A program made the position numbers and the translations under genes. Positions 16,451 to 24,668 of a DNA stretch of 64,000 bases are shown here, in pieces. The stretch is from Streptomyces nitrosporeus (GTDB taxonomy: Bacteria; Actinomycetota; Actinomycetes; Streptomycetales; Streptomycetaceae). The stretch's first letter is position 1. The number at the start of each line of letters is the position of its first letter. The notes under the pieces were generated by a model. The model made no database searches. It was not told the origin of the DNA and saw only the letters and a program-made list of their open reading frames with translations. The DNA is taken from the NCBI RefSeq assembly GCF_008704555.1, contig NZ_CP023702.1:620001-684000 (forward strand), given 5' to 3'.

Positions 16451-18697
16451 ATGCGCGCTTCGTCCGACCCGAGACCCGAATCCGTCCAGCACACCGGGCC
16501 GGGGCGCCGGGCCGTCCTCGCGGGCGCCGCCGTGGCGGCCGCCTCCGCCACGGTGCTGCCGGCGGCGGGCGCCGCCTCGGCGGCACGCCGGCCCGCCGCG
16601 TCCGAGCGGTACCGCTGGCGTACCGCCGCGATCGGCGGCACCGGTTTCGTGACGGGTCTCCTGTTCCACCCGTCGGCGCGCTCCCTCGCCTACGCCCGTA
16701 CCGACATCGGCGGGGCCTACCGCTGGGACGCGCGCGCCTCCCGCTGGACGGCGCTGACCGACCACATCGGCTGGGACGACTGGAACCTGCTGGGCGTCGA
16801 GGCGATGGCCGTCGACCCGGCGCACCCGGACCGGCTGTACCTGGCGCTCGGGACGTACGCCCAGGACTGGGCGTCGCCGGGGGCGGTGCTCCGGTCCGAG
16901 GACCGGGGCGCGACCTGGGAGCGTACGGACCTGACGGTGCGGCTCGGCGCCAACGAGGACGGCCGGGGCGCGGGCGAACGGCTGCTGGTCGACCCGCGTG
17001 ACAGCGAGACCCTGTGGCTGGGCACCCGGCACGACGGGCTGCTGCGGTCCGCGGACCGGGGGGCGAGCTGGTCGGCGGACACCTCGTTCCCGGCGGCCGT
17101 GTCGGCGACCGGGCAGGGGGTCACGCTGCTGGTCGCGGCGGGCCGCACGGTGTACGCGGGCTGGGGCGACGGCGGGACGGCGCTGTACCGGACGACGGCC
17201 GCGGGCGGCTGGGAGGCCGTGCCCGGACAGCCGTCCGCCGGCACCGCGACCGGCGTGCCGATCCGCGCCGCCTACGACGCGCACACCCGCGCGCTGTACG
17301 TGACGTACGCGAACGGGCCGGGCCCCAACAACCAGACGGACGGTTCGGTGCACCGCCTCGACACGGTCACCGGCGCCTGGAGCGACGTCACCCCGGTGGT
17401 CCCGGGCGAGGGGGACGCCTTCGGCTACGGCGGTGTCGCGGTCGCCGCGTCCCGCCCCGGTACGGTCGTGGTCTCCACCAACAACCGCTGGGGACAGGTG
17501 GACACCCTGTTCCGGTCCACGGACGGCGGGGCGAACTGGACCTCGCTGAAGGACACCGCGGTGCTGGACGTGTCCGAGACCCCCTATCTCGAATGGGGCG
17601 GCGAGGGCGCCAAGTTCGGCTGGTGGATCCAGGCGGTCGCCGTCGATCCGCACGACGCCCGCCACATCGTGTACGGCACCGGCGCGACGGTCTTCGGGAC
17701 ACGGGACCTGGTGCGCTGGGCGCCGGAGATCCGGGGCCTGGAGGAGACCTCCGTACGCCAGCTGATCTCACCGCCGTCGGGGCGCGCCCGGCTGCTCAGC
17801 GGGCTCGGTGACATCGGGGTGATGTACCACGACTCGCTGACGGCCTCCCCTTCCAGGGGCATGGCGTCGAACCCGGTGTTCGGCACGGCGACCGGGCTGG
17901 CCCTGGCCACCCTGGAGCCGTCGTACGTCGTCCGGGCCGGCTGGCCGTCGGGGTCCTCCTCGGCGGGCGCGTACTCGCGTGACGGCGGCCGCAGCTGGAA
18001 GCCGTTCGCGGCCCAGCCGGAGATCGCCGCCTCCGCCCCCGGCCCGATCGCCGTCTCCGCGGACGGCGCGGTGCTGCTGTGGTCGTTCGTCCACTGGGAC
18101 GGCACCACGTACGCCGCCCACCGGTCCACCGACAACGGTGCCACCTGGGCGGAGGTCCCCACCTTCCCCGAGGGCGGTGCCCCGGTCGCCGACCCCGTGG
18201 ACCCCGCCCGCTTCTACGTCTACGACACGGACACCGGGGCGGTGTTCCGCTCCACGGACGGCGGCGCCACCTTCACCCGGGGCGCCACCGGACTCCCCTC
18301 GGGCGACGTCCAGTTCAGGATCGCGGCGGCGCCGGGCCGCTCCGGCGACCTGTGGCTGTCGGCCAAGGACAACGGGCTGCTGCGCTCGGTGGACGGCGGC
18401 CGGACCTTCACCGCGGTCGCCGGCTGCCAGGCCTCGCACGCCCTGGGCTTCGGCAAGGCGGCCCCGGGCAGCCGGGACCGCTACCCGGCCGTCTTCCAGA
18501 CCGGCCGGGTCACGGCGGTCCACGACGACGTGGTCGTGCTCCGCTCCGACGACGCGGGCCGCACCTGGGTCAGGATCAACGACGACGCCCACCGCTGGGG
18601 GTGGACCGGTGAGGTCATCACCGGTGACCCCCGCGTCCACGGCCGTGTCTATCTGGGCACCAACGGCCGCGGCATCCAGTACGCAGACCCCGTATGA
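16451..18697 (+). CDS. secreted GH74 endo-xyloglucanase
   Basis: A 748-residue glycoside hydrolase of family 74 that cuts the beta-1,4-glucan backbone of xyloglucan outside the cell. The N-terminus has a twin-arginine motif in GRRAVLAGAAVAAAS, so Tat export is likely. The mature enzyme consists of repeated BNR/Asp-box-like segments (TDGGANWTS, TDNGATWAE, VDGGRTFTA) forming the two seven-bladed propellers. The catalytic aspartates expected for the family lie in YARTDIGGAYRWD (near 85) and SGLGDIGVMYHD (near 454). There is no carbohydrate-binding module or linker. The ATG follows CCGGAAGG. It is co-transcribed with the importer upstream and overlaps the GH42 region downstream, which ties the substrate of the importer to xyloglucan. 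Confidence 0.88.
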   Translation: MRASSDPRPESVQHTGPGRRAVLAGAAVAAASATVLPAAGAASAARRPAASERYRWRTAAIGGTGFVTGLLFHPSARSLAYARTDIGGAYRWDARASRWTALTDHIGWDDWNLLGVEAMAVDPAHPDRLYLALGTYAQDWASPGAVLRSEDRGATWERTDLTVRLGANEDGRGAGERLLVDPRDSETLWLGTRHDGLLRSADRGASWSADTSFPAAVSATGQGVTLLVAAGRTVYAGWGDGGTALYRTTAAGGWEAVPGQPSAGTATGVPIRAAYDAHTRALYVTYANGPGPNNQTDGSVHRLDTVTGAWSDVTPVVPGEGDAFGYGGVAVAASRPGTVVVSTNNRWGQVDTLFRSTDGGANWTSLKDTAVLDVSETPYLEWGGEGAKFGWWIQAVAVDPHDARHIVYGTGATVFGTRDLVRWAPEIRGLEETSVRQLISPPSGRARLLSGLGDIGVMYHDSLTASPSRGMASNPVFGTATGLALATLEPSYVVRAGWPSGSSSAGAYSRDGGRSWKPFAAQPEIAASAPGPIAVSADGAVLLWSFVHWDGTTYAAHRSTDNGATWAEVPTFPEGGAPVADPVDPARFYVYDTDTGAVFRSTDGGATFTRGATGLPSGDVQFRIAAAPGRSGDLWLSAKDNGLLRSVDGGRTFTAVAGCQASHALGFGKAAPGSRDRYPAVFQTGRVTAVHDDVVVLRSDDAGRTWVRINDDAHRWGWTGEVITGDPRVHGRVYLGTNGRGIQYADPV

Positions 18698-18711
18698 GGA
18701 ACGAGAAGTCC

Positions 18712-20691
18712 ATGCCGTCCCTGCACGACGCCACCCGCGGCCGCCTCCTCTTCGGGGGCGACTACAACCCCGAGCAGTGGCCCGAGGAGGTGTGGGCCGA
18801 CGACGTGAGGCTGATGAAGGAGGCCGGGGTCAACTCGGTCACCGTCGGCGTGTTCTCCTGGGCGAGGATCGAACCACGCCCGGGGGCCCGCGAGTTCGGC
18901 TGGCTGGACCGGCTGATGGACCTCCTGCACGCGCACGGCGTCGGGGTGGTCCTGGCCACCCCGACGTCCTCGCCGCCGCCGTGGATGGGGGCGCTGCACC
19001 CGGAGACCCTGCCGCGCGCCGAGGACGGCACGGTCGTCTCCTACGGTTCGCGGCAGCACTTCTGCCCCAGTTCGCCGGTCTACCGGCGGTACGCCGCCGC
19101 GCTCACCGAGGACCTGGCGGCGCGGTACGCGGACCACCCGGCGCTCACCGTGTGGCACATCAACAACGAGTACTGCACGCACTGCTGGTGCGACGAAACG
19201 GCCGCGCACTTCCGCCGCTGGCTGACCGCCCGCCACACCACCACCGACGCGCTCAACGAGGCCTGGGGCACGGCGTTCTGGAGCCAGCGCTACGACACCT
19301 GGTCGCAGGTCCTGCCGCCCCGCAAGGCGCAGTACATGCGCAACCCCGCACAGGTGCTGGACTTCAAGCGGTTCACCTCCGACGCGCTGCTGGAGTGCTT
19401 CACCGCCGAGCGGGACATCGTCGCCCGGCACTCCCCGCACATCCCGGTGACCACCAACTTCATGCCGATGTGGGCCGGCCAGGACGGCTGGGCCTGGGCG
19501 GAGCAGGAGGACGTGGTCTCCGTCGACGTCTACCCCGACTCCCGGGACCCGCAGGGCGGGCAGTACAACGCGATGCTCGCCGACATGACGCGTTCGCAGG
19601 CCGGCGGGCCGTGGATGCTGATGGAGCAGGCCGCCGGCGGGGTCAACTGGCGTCCGGTCAACCAGCCGAAGCCGGCCGGGCTGAACCGGCTCTGGTCGCT
19701 GCAGTCGGTGGCCCGGGGCGCGGACGCGGTCTGCTACTTCCAGTGGCGCCAGTCGCGGCAGGGGGCGGAGAAGTTCCACTCGGCGATGCTGCCGCACGCC
19801 GGGGAGGGCGGCCGGACCTTCGGCGAGGTGAAGCGGATCGGCGCCGAACTCGCCCGTATCGGCGGGAAGGTGGCGGGCACGCACAGCACCGCGGACGTGG
19901 CCGTGCTGCACGACTGGGACGCCTGGTGGGCGAGCGCCCAGGAGGGCCGGCCCTCCACCCTGGTGGACTACCCGGACCTGGTGCGGGCCTGGCACCGGGC
20001 GCTGTGGGAGAACGGCACGGCGACCGACTTCGCCCGCCCGGAGTCCGGCCTCGACGGCTACCGGGTGGTCGTCGTCCCCCAGCTGTACCTGCTGCGGGAC
20101 GCGGCGGTCGACAACCTGATCGCCTATGTCCGGGGCGGCGGCACCCTCGTCTGCGGGTTCTTCACCGGGGTCGCGGACGAGGACGACCGGGTCCGGCCCG
20201 GCGGCATGGACAGCCGGCTGCGGGAGCTGTTCGGCATCCGCAGGGTCCACGAGTGGTGGCCGCTGGACGCGGGCACCACGGTGGAGTGCGAGGGCCTGCG
20301 CGGCACCCTGTGGTCGGAGGAGCTGGAGCCCGACGGCAGCGCCGAGACGGTGTCCGCCTACCGGGGCGGTGAGCTGGACGGCCTGCCCGCGGTGCTCCGC
20401 AAGGGCTCCGCCTGGTACGTCTCGACGCTTCCGGAACCGGAGGCGCTGCGCGGCCTGCTGGGCCGGGTGACGCGCGAGGCGGGTGTGCGTCCGGTGCTGG
20501 AGGGGCTGCCCGAGGGGGTGGAGGCGGTGCGCCGGGGCGGTCTGCTCTTCCTGCTGCACCACGGCAGCTCCACGGTGACGGTGGAGTTGCCGGAAGGCGG
20601 CTGGAGGGATCTGCTCACCGGGACGGCGGCCGGCGGCCGGGTGGAACTGGGCCGTTTCGGCGTCGCGGTGCTCGAAGACGGCCCGGCATGA
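18712..20691 (+). CDS. GH42 beta-galactosidase
   Basis: A 659-residue family 42 beta-galactosidase that would remove galactose from xyloglucan side chains inside the cell. The start of the fold reads FGGDYNPEQWPEEVW. The acid/base Glu is in WHINNEYC (near 153) and the nucleophile in WMLMEQAAGGVNW (near 305). The trimerisation and C-terminal beta domains follow. I prefer ATG 18712, which has GAGGAACGAG before it; an upstream in-frame ATG at 18694 overlaps the GH74 stop (ATGA) but has no ribosome binding site. No signal peptide. The last codons lie in a 27-bp tandem duplication shared with the next gene. Confidence 0.9.
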   Translation: MPSLHDATRGRLLFGGDYNPEQWPEEVWADDVRLMKEAGVNSVTVGVFSWARIEPRPGAREFGWLDRLMDLLHAHGVGVVLATPTSSPPPWMGALHPETLPRAEDGTVVSYGSRQHFCPSSPVYRRYAAALTEDLAARYADHPALTVWHINNEYCTHCWCDETAAHFRRWLTARHTTTDALNEAWGTAFWSQRYDTWSQVLPPRKAQYMRNPAQVLDFKRFTSDALLECFTAERDIVARHSPHIPVTTNFMPMWAGQDGWAWAEQEDVVSVDVYPDSRDPQGGQYNAMLADMTRSQAGGPWMLMEQAAGGVNWRPVNQPKPAGLNRLWSLQSVARGADAVCYFQWRQSRQGAEKFHSAMLPHAGEGGRTFGEVKRIGAELARIGGKVAGTHSTADVAVLHDWDAWWASAQEGRPSTLVDYPDLVRAWHRALWENGTATDFARPESGLDGYRVVVVPQLYLLRDAAVDNLIAYVRGGGTLVCGFFTGVADEDDRVRPGGMDSRLRELFGIRRVHEWWPLDAGTTVECEGLRGTLWSEELEPDGSAETVSAYRGGELDGLPAVLRKGSAWYVSTLPEPEALRGLLGRVTREAGVRPVLEGLPEGVEAVRRGGLLFLLHHGSSTVTVELPEGGWRDLLTGTAAGGRVELGRFGVAVLEDGPA

Positions 20692-20728
20692 CCGACGGGA
20701 CAAGACGGCCCGGCATGACCGACGGGAC
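20675..20728 (+). repeat. perfect 27-bp tandem duplication at the GH42/GH95 junction
   Basis: Bases 20675-20701 and 20702-20728 are identical. Each copy contains GGCATGACCGACGGGAC, so the duplication has doubled the start codon of the GH95 gene, adding nine in-frame codons at its N-terminus (MTDGTRRPG before MTDGTWEPL). GH42 terminates inside the first copy. Confidence 0.95.
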
Positions 20729-22958
20729 CTGGGAGCCGCTGCCCGCCGCCCGCTGGGAGGACGCCTTCCTCAGCGGGAACGGGCGGCACGGCGCGATGGT
20801 GTGGGGCGACCCGGCGGACGACCGGGTGATCGTCAACCACCACAGCCTGGTGCGCCCCAACGGCAGTGAGCGGCTGGGGCCGCCGGAGCTCGCGCACCGG
20901 CTCGGCCGGGTGCAGGACGGGCTGCTGGCCGGGGAGGTGACGGCGGCCGAGGAGTTCGGCGCGGGCCGGCCCCTGGTGTGGGTGCAGCCCTTCCACCCCG
21001 CCTTCCAGACACGGATCCGCCGGGACCCCGGCCGGCACGGCGCGGGCACCGGTTACCGGCGCGCGGTGGACTTCACCACCGGCGAGGTCAGCGCCTCGTA
21101 CGAGGCCTGGCGCAGCCGGGTGTTCGTCTCACGGGCCGACGACGTGATCGTGCAGCACGTCACGGATCCGGGTCTGAGCGCCGACGTCTGGCTGGACCCA
21201 CTGCTGCCGGGCGCCCCGGCGCGGCTGGCGGTGGGGCGTTCGACGGTGCTGACCCCGGACGGGGCGCGGCTGGCGCTGCGGGTGGGGTACCCGGACGGCT
21301 CCACGGCGTACGCCGGGGTCACCGTGGTGCGGGTGGACCGCGGCACGGTGGCGGTGGCGGGCGACGGTGTGCGCGTCGAGGGGGCGCGCGGCCTGACGCT
21401 GACGACCCGGGTCCGCCGCGCGCCGGGCCCCACCGACTTCTCCGCCCTGTGGGCGGACCTGCCCGGGGACGAGTACGCGGAACTGCTCGCCCGGCATCTG
21501 CCGCTGCACGGCGGGGCGTACCGGAGGTCCTCCCTCACGCTGCGGGACGCGGCGGGTGAGCGGGAGCTGTCCGGCGGCGAGCTGCTGGCCCGCCCGCGCT
21601 CCCCGGCGCTGCTGGAGCGCCTCTTCGCGGCGGGCCGCTACCATCTGCTGTCCTCCTCCGGGGTGCTGCCGCCCCGGCTGACCGGGCTGTGGACCGGTGA
21701 CTGGGACACCGCCTGGTCCGGGGCGTTCACCACCAACGCCAATCTCAACCTCCAGGTCGCGTCGGCCGCGAGTGCCGCGCTGCCGGAGGTATCCGAGGCC
21801 CACGCGGCGCTGGTGTACGGGCAGTTGGAGCACTGGCGGGACAACGCGCGGGCGCTGTTCGGTGCCCGGGGCATCGTGGCGCCCTCCCACACGGACGGTG
21901 AGTCGGGGCACACCCGGCACTTCCAGCGGGCCTATCCGCTGCATCTGTGGACGGCCGGCGCCGACTGGCTGCTGCAGCCGCTGCTGGAGCACGCCGAGGT
22001 GACGACGGGGGCACCGGACGCCGGGCTGACCGCCGCCCTGGTGGAGGTGGCGCTGTTCTACGAGGACTTCCTGACCCGGGAGGGCCCGGACGGTGAGCTG
22101 GCCGTGGTGCCCTCCTACTCGCCGGAGAACCGTCCGGCCAACGCGAGCTGGGGCACGGTCAACGCCACGATGGACATCGCGGCGGCCCGCCACGCCCTGA
22201 CGACGGCCGCCGCGCACGCCGCGGACCATCCGTCGGCGGGGCGCTGGCGTGCGCTGGCGGCCAGGCTGCCCCGCTACCTGGTCAACGGGGACGGGGCGCT
22301 CGCGGAGTGGGCGTGGCCCGGCCTGGAGGAGACGTACGACCACCGCCATCTGAGCCATCTCTACCCGGTGTGGCCGCTGGACGAGATCAATCCGTACGAC
22401 GCGCCCCGCGAGGCGGCGGCGGCGCACCGTGCGCTGGAGCTGCGCGGGGCGGAGAACGACTCCGCGCACGGGCATCTGCACCATGCGCTGATCGCCGCCC
22501 GGCTGCGGGACCCGGCACGGGTGGCGGGGGCGCTGGACGCGGTGCTGGGCGGGGACTTCTTCCACCACTCGCTGATGAGCGCGCACTATCCGTCCCGGAA
22601 CGTCTACAACGCGGACGCGGCCCACACCCTGCCCGCCGCCGTCATCGAGTCGCTCGTCCAGTCCGCGCCGGGCCGCCTGGTGCTGCTGCCCGCCGTCCCG
22701 GCGTCCTGTCCGGCGGGTGAACTGCGCGGTGTACGCACCCGGTTCGGTGCCCGGCTGGACCTGAGCTGGTCCGGTTCGGGGGCCACTGCGGTGCTGCGTC
22801 CGGACCGCGACGCCCACGTCGATCTGCGTACGGGCGACGGCTACGCCCTCACCGACCGCCCGTCCGGTACCACGGCCGAGCCGCACGCCGGCCTCCCCGC
22901 GGCTCCTCTGGAGCTCACGGCCGGCGTGGACCGCGTCCTCACCCTGGAGGCGCGGTAG
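20688..22958 (+). CDS. GH95 alpha-L-fucosidase
   Basis: A 756-residue family 95 glycoside hydrolase, predicted to release alpha-1,2-fucose from fucosylated xyloglucan side chains. It has the N-terminal beta-domain start WEDAFLSGNGRHGAMVWG, the hallmark GLWTGDWDTAWSGAFTTNAN before NLNLQ, and the catalytic (alpha/alpha)6 barrel with ENDSAHGHLHHALIA and the C-terminal sandwich. There is no signal peptide. ATG 20688 overlaps the GH42 stop (ATGA); ATG 20715 in the second repeat copy is equally good and gives 747 residues. Some GH95 members act on alpha-L-galactose instead. Last gene of the plus-strand operon. Confidence 0.85.
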   Translation: MTDGTRRPGMTDGTWEPLPAARWEDAFLSGNGRHGAMVWGDPADDRVIVNHHSLVRPNGSERLGPPELAHRLGRVQDGLLAGEVTAAEEFGAGRPLVWVQPFHPAFQTRIRRDPGRHGAGTGYRRAVDFTTGEVSASYEAWRSRVFVSRADDVIVQHVTDPGLSADVWLDPLLPGAPARLAVGRSTVLTPDGARLALRVGYPDGSTAYAGVTVVRVDRGTVAVAGDGVRVEGARGLTLTTRVRRAPGPTDFSALWADLPGDEYAELLARHLPLHGGAYRRSSLTLRDAAGERELSGGELLARPRSPALLERLFAAGRYHLLSSSGVLPPRLTGLWTGDWDTAWSGAFTTNANLNLQVASAASAALPEVSEAHAALVYGQLEHWRDNARALFGARGIVAPSHTDGESGHTRHFQRAYPLHLWTAGADWLLQPLLEHAEVTTGAPDAGLTAALVEVALFYEDFLTREGPDGELAVVPSYSPENRPANASWGTVNATMDIAAARHALTTAAAHAADHPSAGRWRALAARLPRYLVNGDGALAEWAWPGLEETYDHRHLSHLYPVWPLDEINPYDAPREAAAAHRALELRGAENDSAHGHLHHALIAARLRDPARVAGALDAVLGGDFFHHSLMSAHYPSRNVYNADAAHTLPAAVIESLVQSAPGRLVLLPAVPASCPAGELRGVRTRFGARLDLSWSGSGATAVLRPDRDAHVDLRTGDGYALTDRPSGTTAEPHAGLPAAPLELTAGVDRVLTLEAR

Positions 22959-23074
22959 CAACCTCCGCCCCCGCGTGGAAGGGACACTCCCACGGCGCGT
23001 GCCCGCACCGCCTCGGGCAGGCCGGCCGCGGAGGCGGGCGGCCCGGGCTCCCGGACGAGCGGCTTCCCTGTCTC

Positions 23075-23093
23075 GCCGGGCCGGCGGCCCGGC
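23075..23093. terminator. GC hairpin between convergent GH95 and LacI genes
   Basis: GCCGGGCCG-g-CGGCCCGGC is a near-perfect dyad in the 212-base convergent gap; the loop would open to three or five bases. It may end transcription from either side. The rest of the gap is GC-rich with no gene. Confidence 0.35.
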
Positions 23094-23170
23094 CCGGGGC
23101 CCGGTGCGGGCCGCCGGCGCGGGAGGGGCCGGCCCGCCCGGACGGCGCCCGCCCCCTCCCTCGTCGCCGG

Positions 23171-24178
23171 TCAGACCGGGGCGGGGCCCGTGCTCGCCCG
23201 TACGGTCAGTACCGGGGCGAGCAGTTCGACCTCGTCCGCCTCGCGGCCGGCCAGTTTCGCCACCACCTGCTCGACCGAGCGCCGGCCCATCTCCTGGGCC
23301 GGGATGGCGACGGAGGTGAGCCGGACGGAGGCGCCGGTGGCCACCTGGTCGGGGCAGACGGCGACGACGGAGACGTCCTCGGGGACGGCCCGGCCCTGCT
23401 GCTGGAGCAGGTTGAGCAGGGGTTCGACGGCGGCTTCGTTCTGCACGATGAAGCCGGTGGTACCGGGGCGTTCGTCGAAGACCCTGGCCAGGGTCCCGGC
23501 CATCGCGGCGTAACCGCCCTCGCTGGGCCGGTGCAGGATCCGCACCCCGGTCTCCTGCGCCTTGGCCCGGATGCCGTCCACGGTCCGTTCGGCGAAGCCG
23601 GTGTGCCGTTCGTAGACGGCGGGGGCCTCACCGATCACCGCGATCTCGCGGTGCCCGAGCTCCGCGAGGTGTTCCACGCAGAGTGCGCCGGTGGCCTCGA
23701 AGTCGAGGTCCACGCAGGTGAGTCCGGCCGTGTCGGCGGGCAGCCCGATGAGGACGGCGGCCCGGCCGGACTCCCGCAGCAGTGGCAGCCGTTCGTCGTG
23801 CAGCTCCACGTCCATCAGGATCATCGCGTCGGCGAGCGAGCTCCCGGCGATCCGCCGGACGGCGGCGGGGCCTTCCTCGCCGGTGAGGAGGAGGACGTCG
23901 TAGCCGTGGGTGCGGGCGCAGGTGGCGACGGCGATGGCGATCTCCATCATCACCGGCACGTACATGTCCGTACGCAGCGGGACCATCAGCGCGATGATGT
24001 TGGACCGGCTGCTGGCCAGGGCGCGCGCCCCGGCGTTGGGGTGGTAGCCCAGCTCCTGGATGCTGTGCTGCACCCGTTTCCGGGTGGACTCGGAGATCGA
24101 CCGCTTGCCGCTGAGGACGTAGCTCACGGTGCTCGCGGAGACTCCGGCATGCTGGGCGACCTCGGCAAGCGTGACCAT
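23171..24178 (-). CDS. LacI-family regulator of the xyloglucan locus
   Basis: A 335-residue LacI/GalR repressor. The N-terminal helix-turn-helix is MVTLAEVAQHAGVSASTVSY followed by a hinge (NAGARALASSRSNIIALMVP), then a periplasmic-binding-like sugar sensor. I choose ATG 24178 because GGAGAG precedes it; ATG 24190 is in frame but has no ribosome binding site, and longer readings run through the operators. Two GAAGCGCTTC sites lie upstream, indicating autoregulation, and two perfect copies lie in the divergent region at 12.4-12.6 kb. It would release DNA on binding a xyloglucan-derived sugar. It is convergent with the GH95 operon it controls. Confidence 0.88.
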   Translation of the reverse strand: MVTLAEVAQHAGVSASTVSYVLSGKRSISESTRKRVQHSIQELGYHPNAGARALASSRSNIIALMVPLRTDMYVPVMMEIAIAVATCARTHGYDVLLLTGEEGPAAVRRIAGSSLADAMILMDVELHDERLPLLRESGRAAVLIGLPADTAGLTCVDLDFEATGALCVEHLAELGHREIAVIGEAPAVYERHTGFAERTVDGIRAKAQETGVRILHRPSEGGYAAMAGTLARVFDERPGTTGFIVQNEAAVEPLLNLLQQQGRAVPEDVSVVAVCPDQVATGASVRLTSVAIPAQEMGRRSVEQVVAKLAGREADEVELLAPVLTVRASTGPAPV

Positions 24179-24225
24179 TCGGCTCTCCATTACCAATGGG
24201 GCGGAAGGAGAGCAGGTACCGTTGG

Positions 24226-24239
24226 TGAAGCGCTTCGAC
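24226..24239. promoter_or_regulatory. LacI-family operator, copy 3 (autoregulatory)
   Basis: The GAAGCGCTTC core at 24227-24236 is followed by GA as in the two perfect sites, but the left flank is TG instead of TC. It lies about 50 bases upstream of the LacI start. Confidence 0.72.
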
Positions 24240-24338
24240 AGCGCTCCCGTCCGCTCTGTTTTCCGCTCTGACATGCACAGATACACGAGCCTAGACGTGC
24301 TCACAGATGCTGTCCAGAGCGAAGATCGGAAGGGCGAG

Positions 24339-24352
24339 TCGAAGCGCTTCAA
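24339..24352. promoter_or_regulatory. LacI-family operator, copy 4
   Basis: TCGAAGCGCTTCAA differs from the perfect operator at one position. It lies about 160 bases upstream of the LacI start and 28 bases beyond the end of the small secreted protein gene. With copy 3 it could support DNA looping at the repressor promoter. Confidence 0.7.
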
Positions 24353-24379
24353 CTCCAGGTCGGCGGAACTCCTGCGCCC

Positions 24380-24586
24380 TCAGGACGCCGACGGCCCCCC
24401 TCCTGTCGGCCGGTCCGCGGTCTCCTGGTACGCCGCCCGGGAGTCCGGGAGCCGGGGCCTCTCGCCGCTCGCCGCGCCGGACGCGGGGCCGAACGCCTGG
24501 AGGGACCCGATGGCCAGGAAGGCCGTCACCCCCGCCGCCAGGGCCCGGCCGGACCGTTGCGGGGTGCGCCGGGGGTTCACTGCCAT
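24380..24586 (-). CDS. small secreted peptide downstream of ATP-grasp gene
   Basis: A 68-residue product beginning MAVNPRRTPQRSGRALAAGV, a basic N-region and hydrophobic core of a signal peptide, with likely cleavage after GPASGAASG. The remaining segment of about 30 residues is polar and rich in Ser, Thr, Asp, Glu and Arg, with no cysteine. I choose the ATG at 24586 because residues before it are not signal-like; a GTG at 24700 would overlap the ATP-grasp gene. It lies 82 bases after that gene on the same strand and may be co-transcribed. Function unknown; an ATP-grasp-modified peptide is possible but unproven. Confidence 0.5.
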   Translation of the reverse strand: MAVNPRRTPQRSGRALAAGVTAFLAIGSLQAFGPASGAASGERPRLPDSRAAYQETADRPTGGGPSAS

Positions 24587-24668
24587 GGCCTGGTCCGTTC
24601 GCTCGGAGGGAGGTGGGGTTCCGTCCTGTAGTCGCCGCCGGTGCCGGAAAGGTTGCCGTGATGCCGCG

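Noticed and set aside
24179..24352. N-terminal extension of the LacI regulator
   Set aside because: The helix-turn-helix starts at 24178 with GGAGAG before it; the extension covers both upstream operators.
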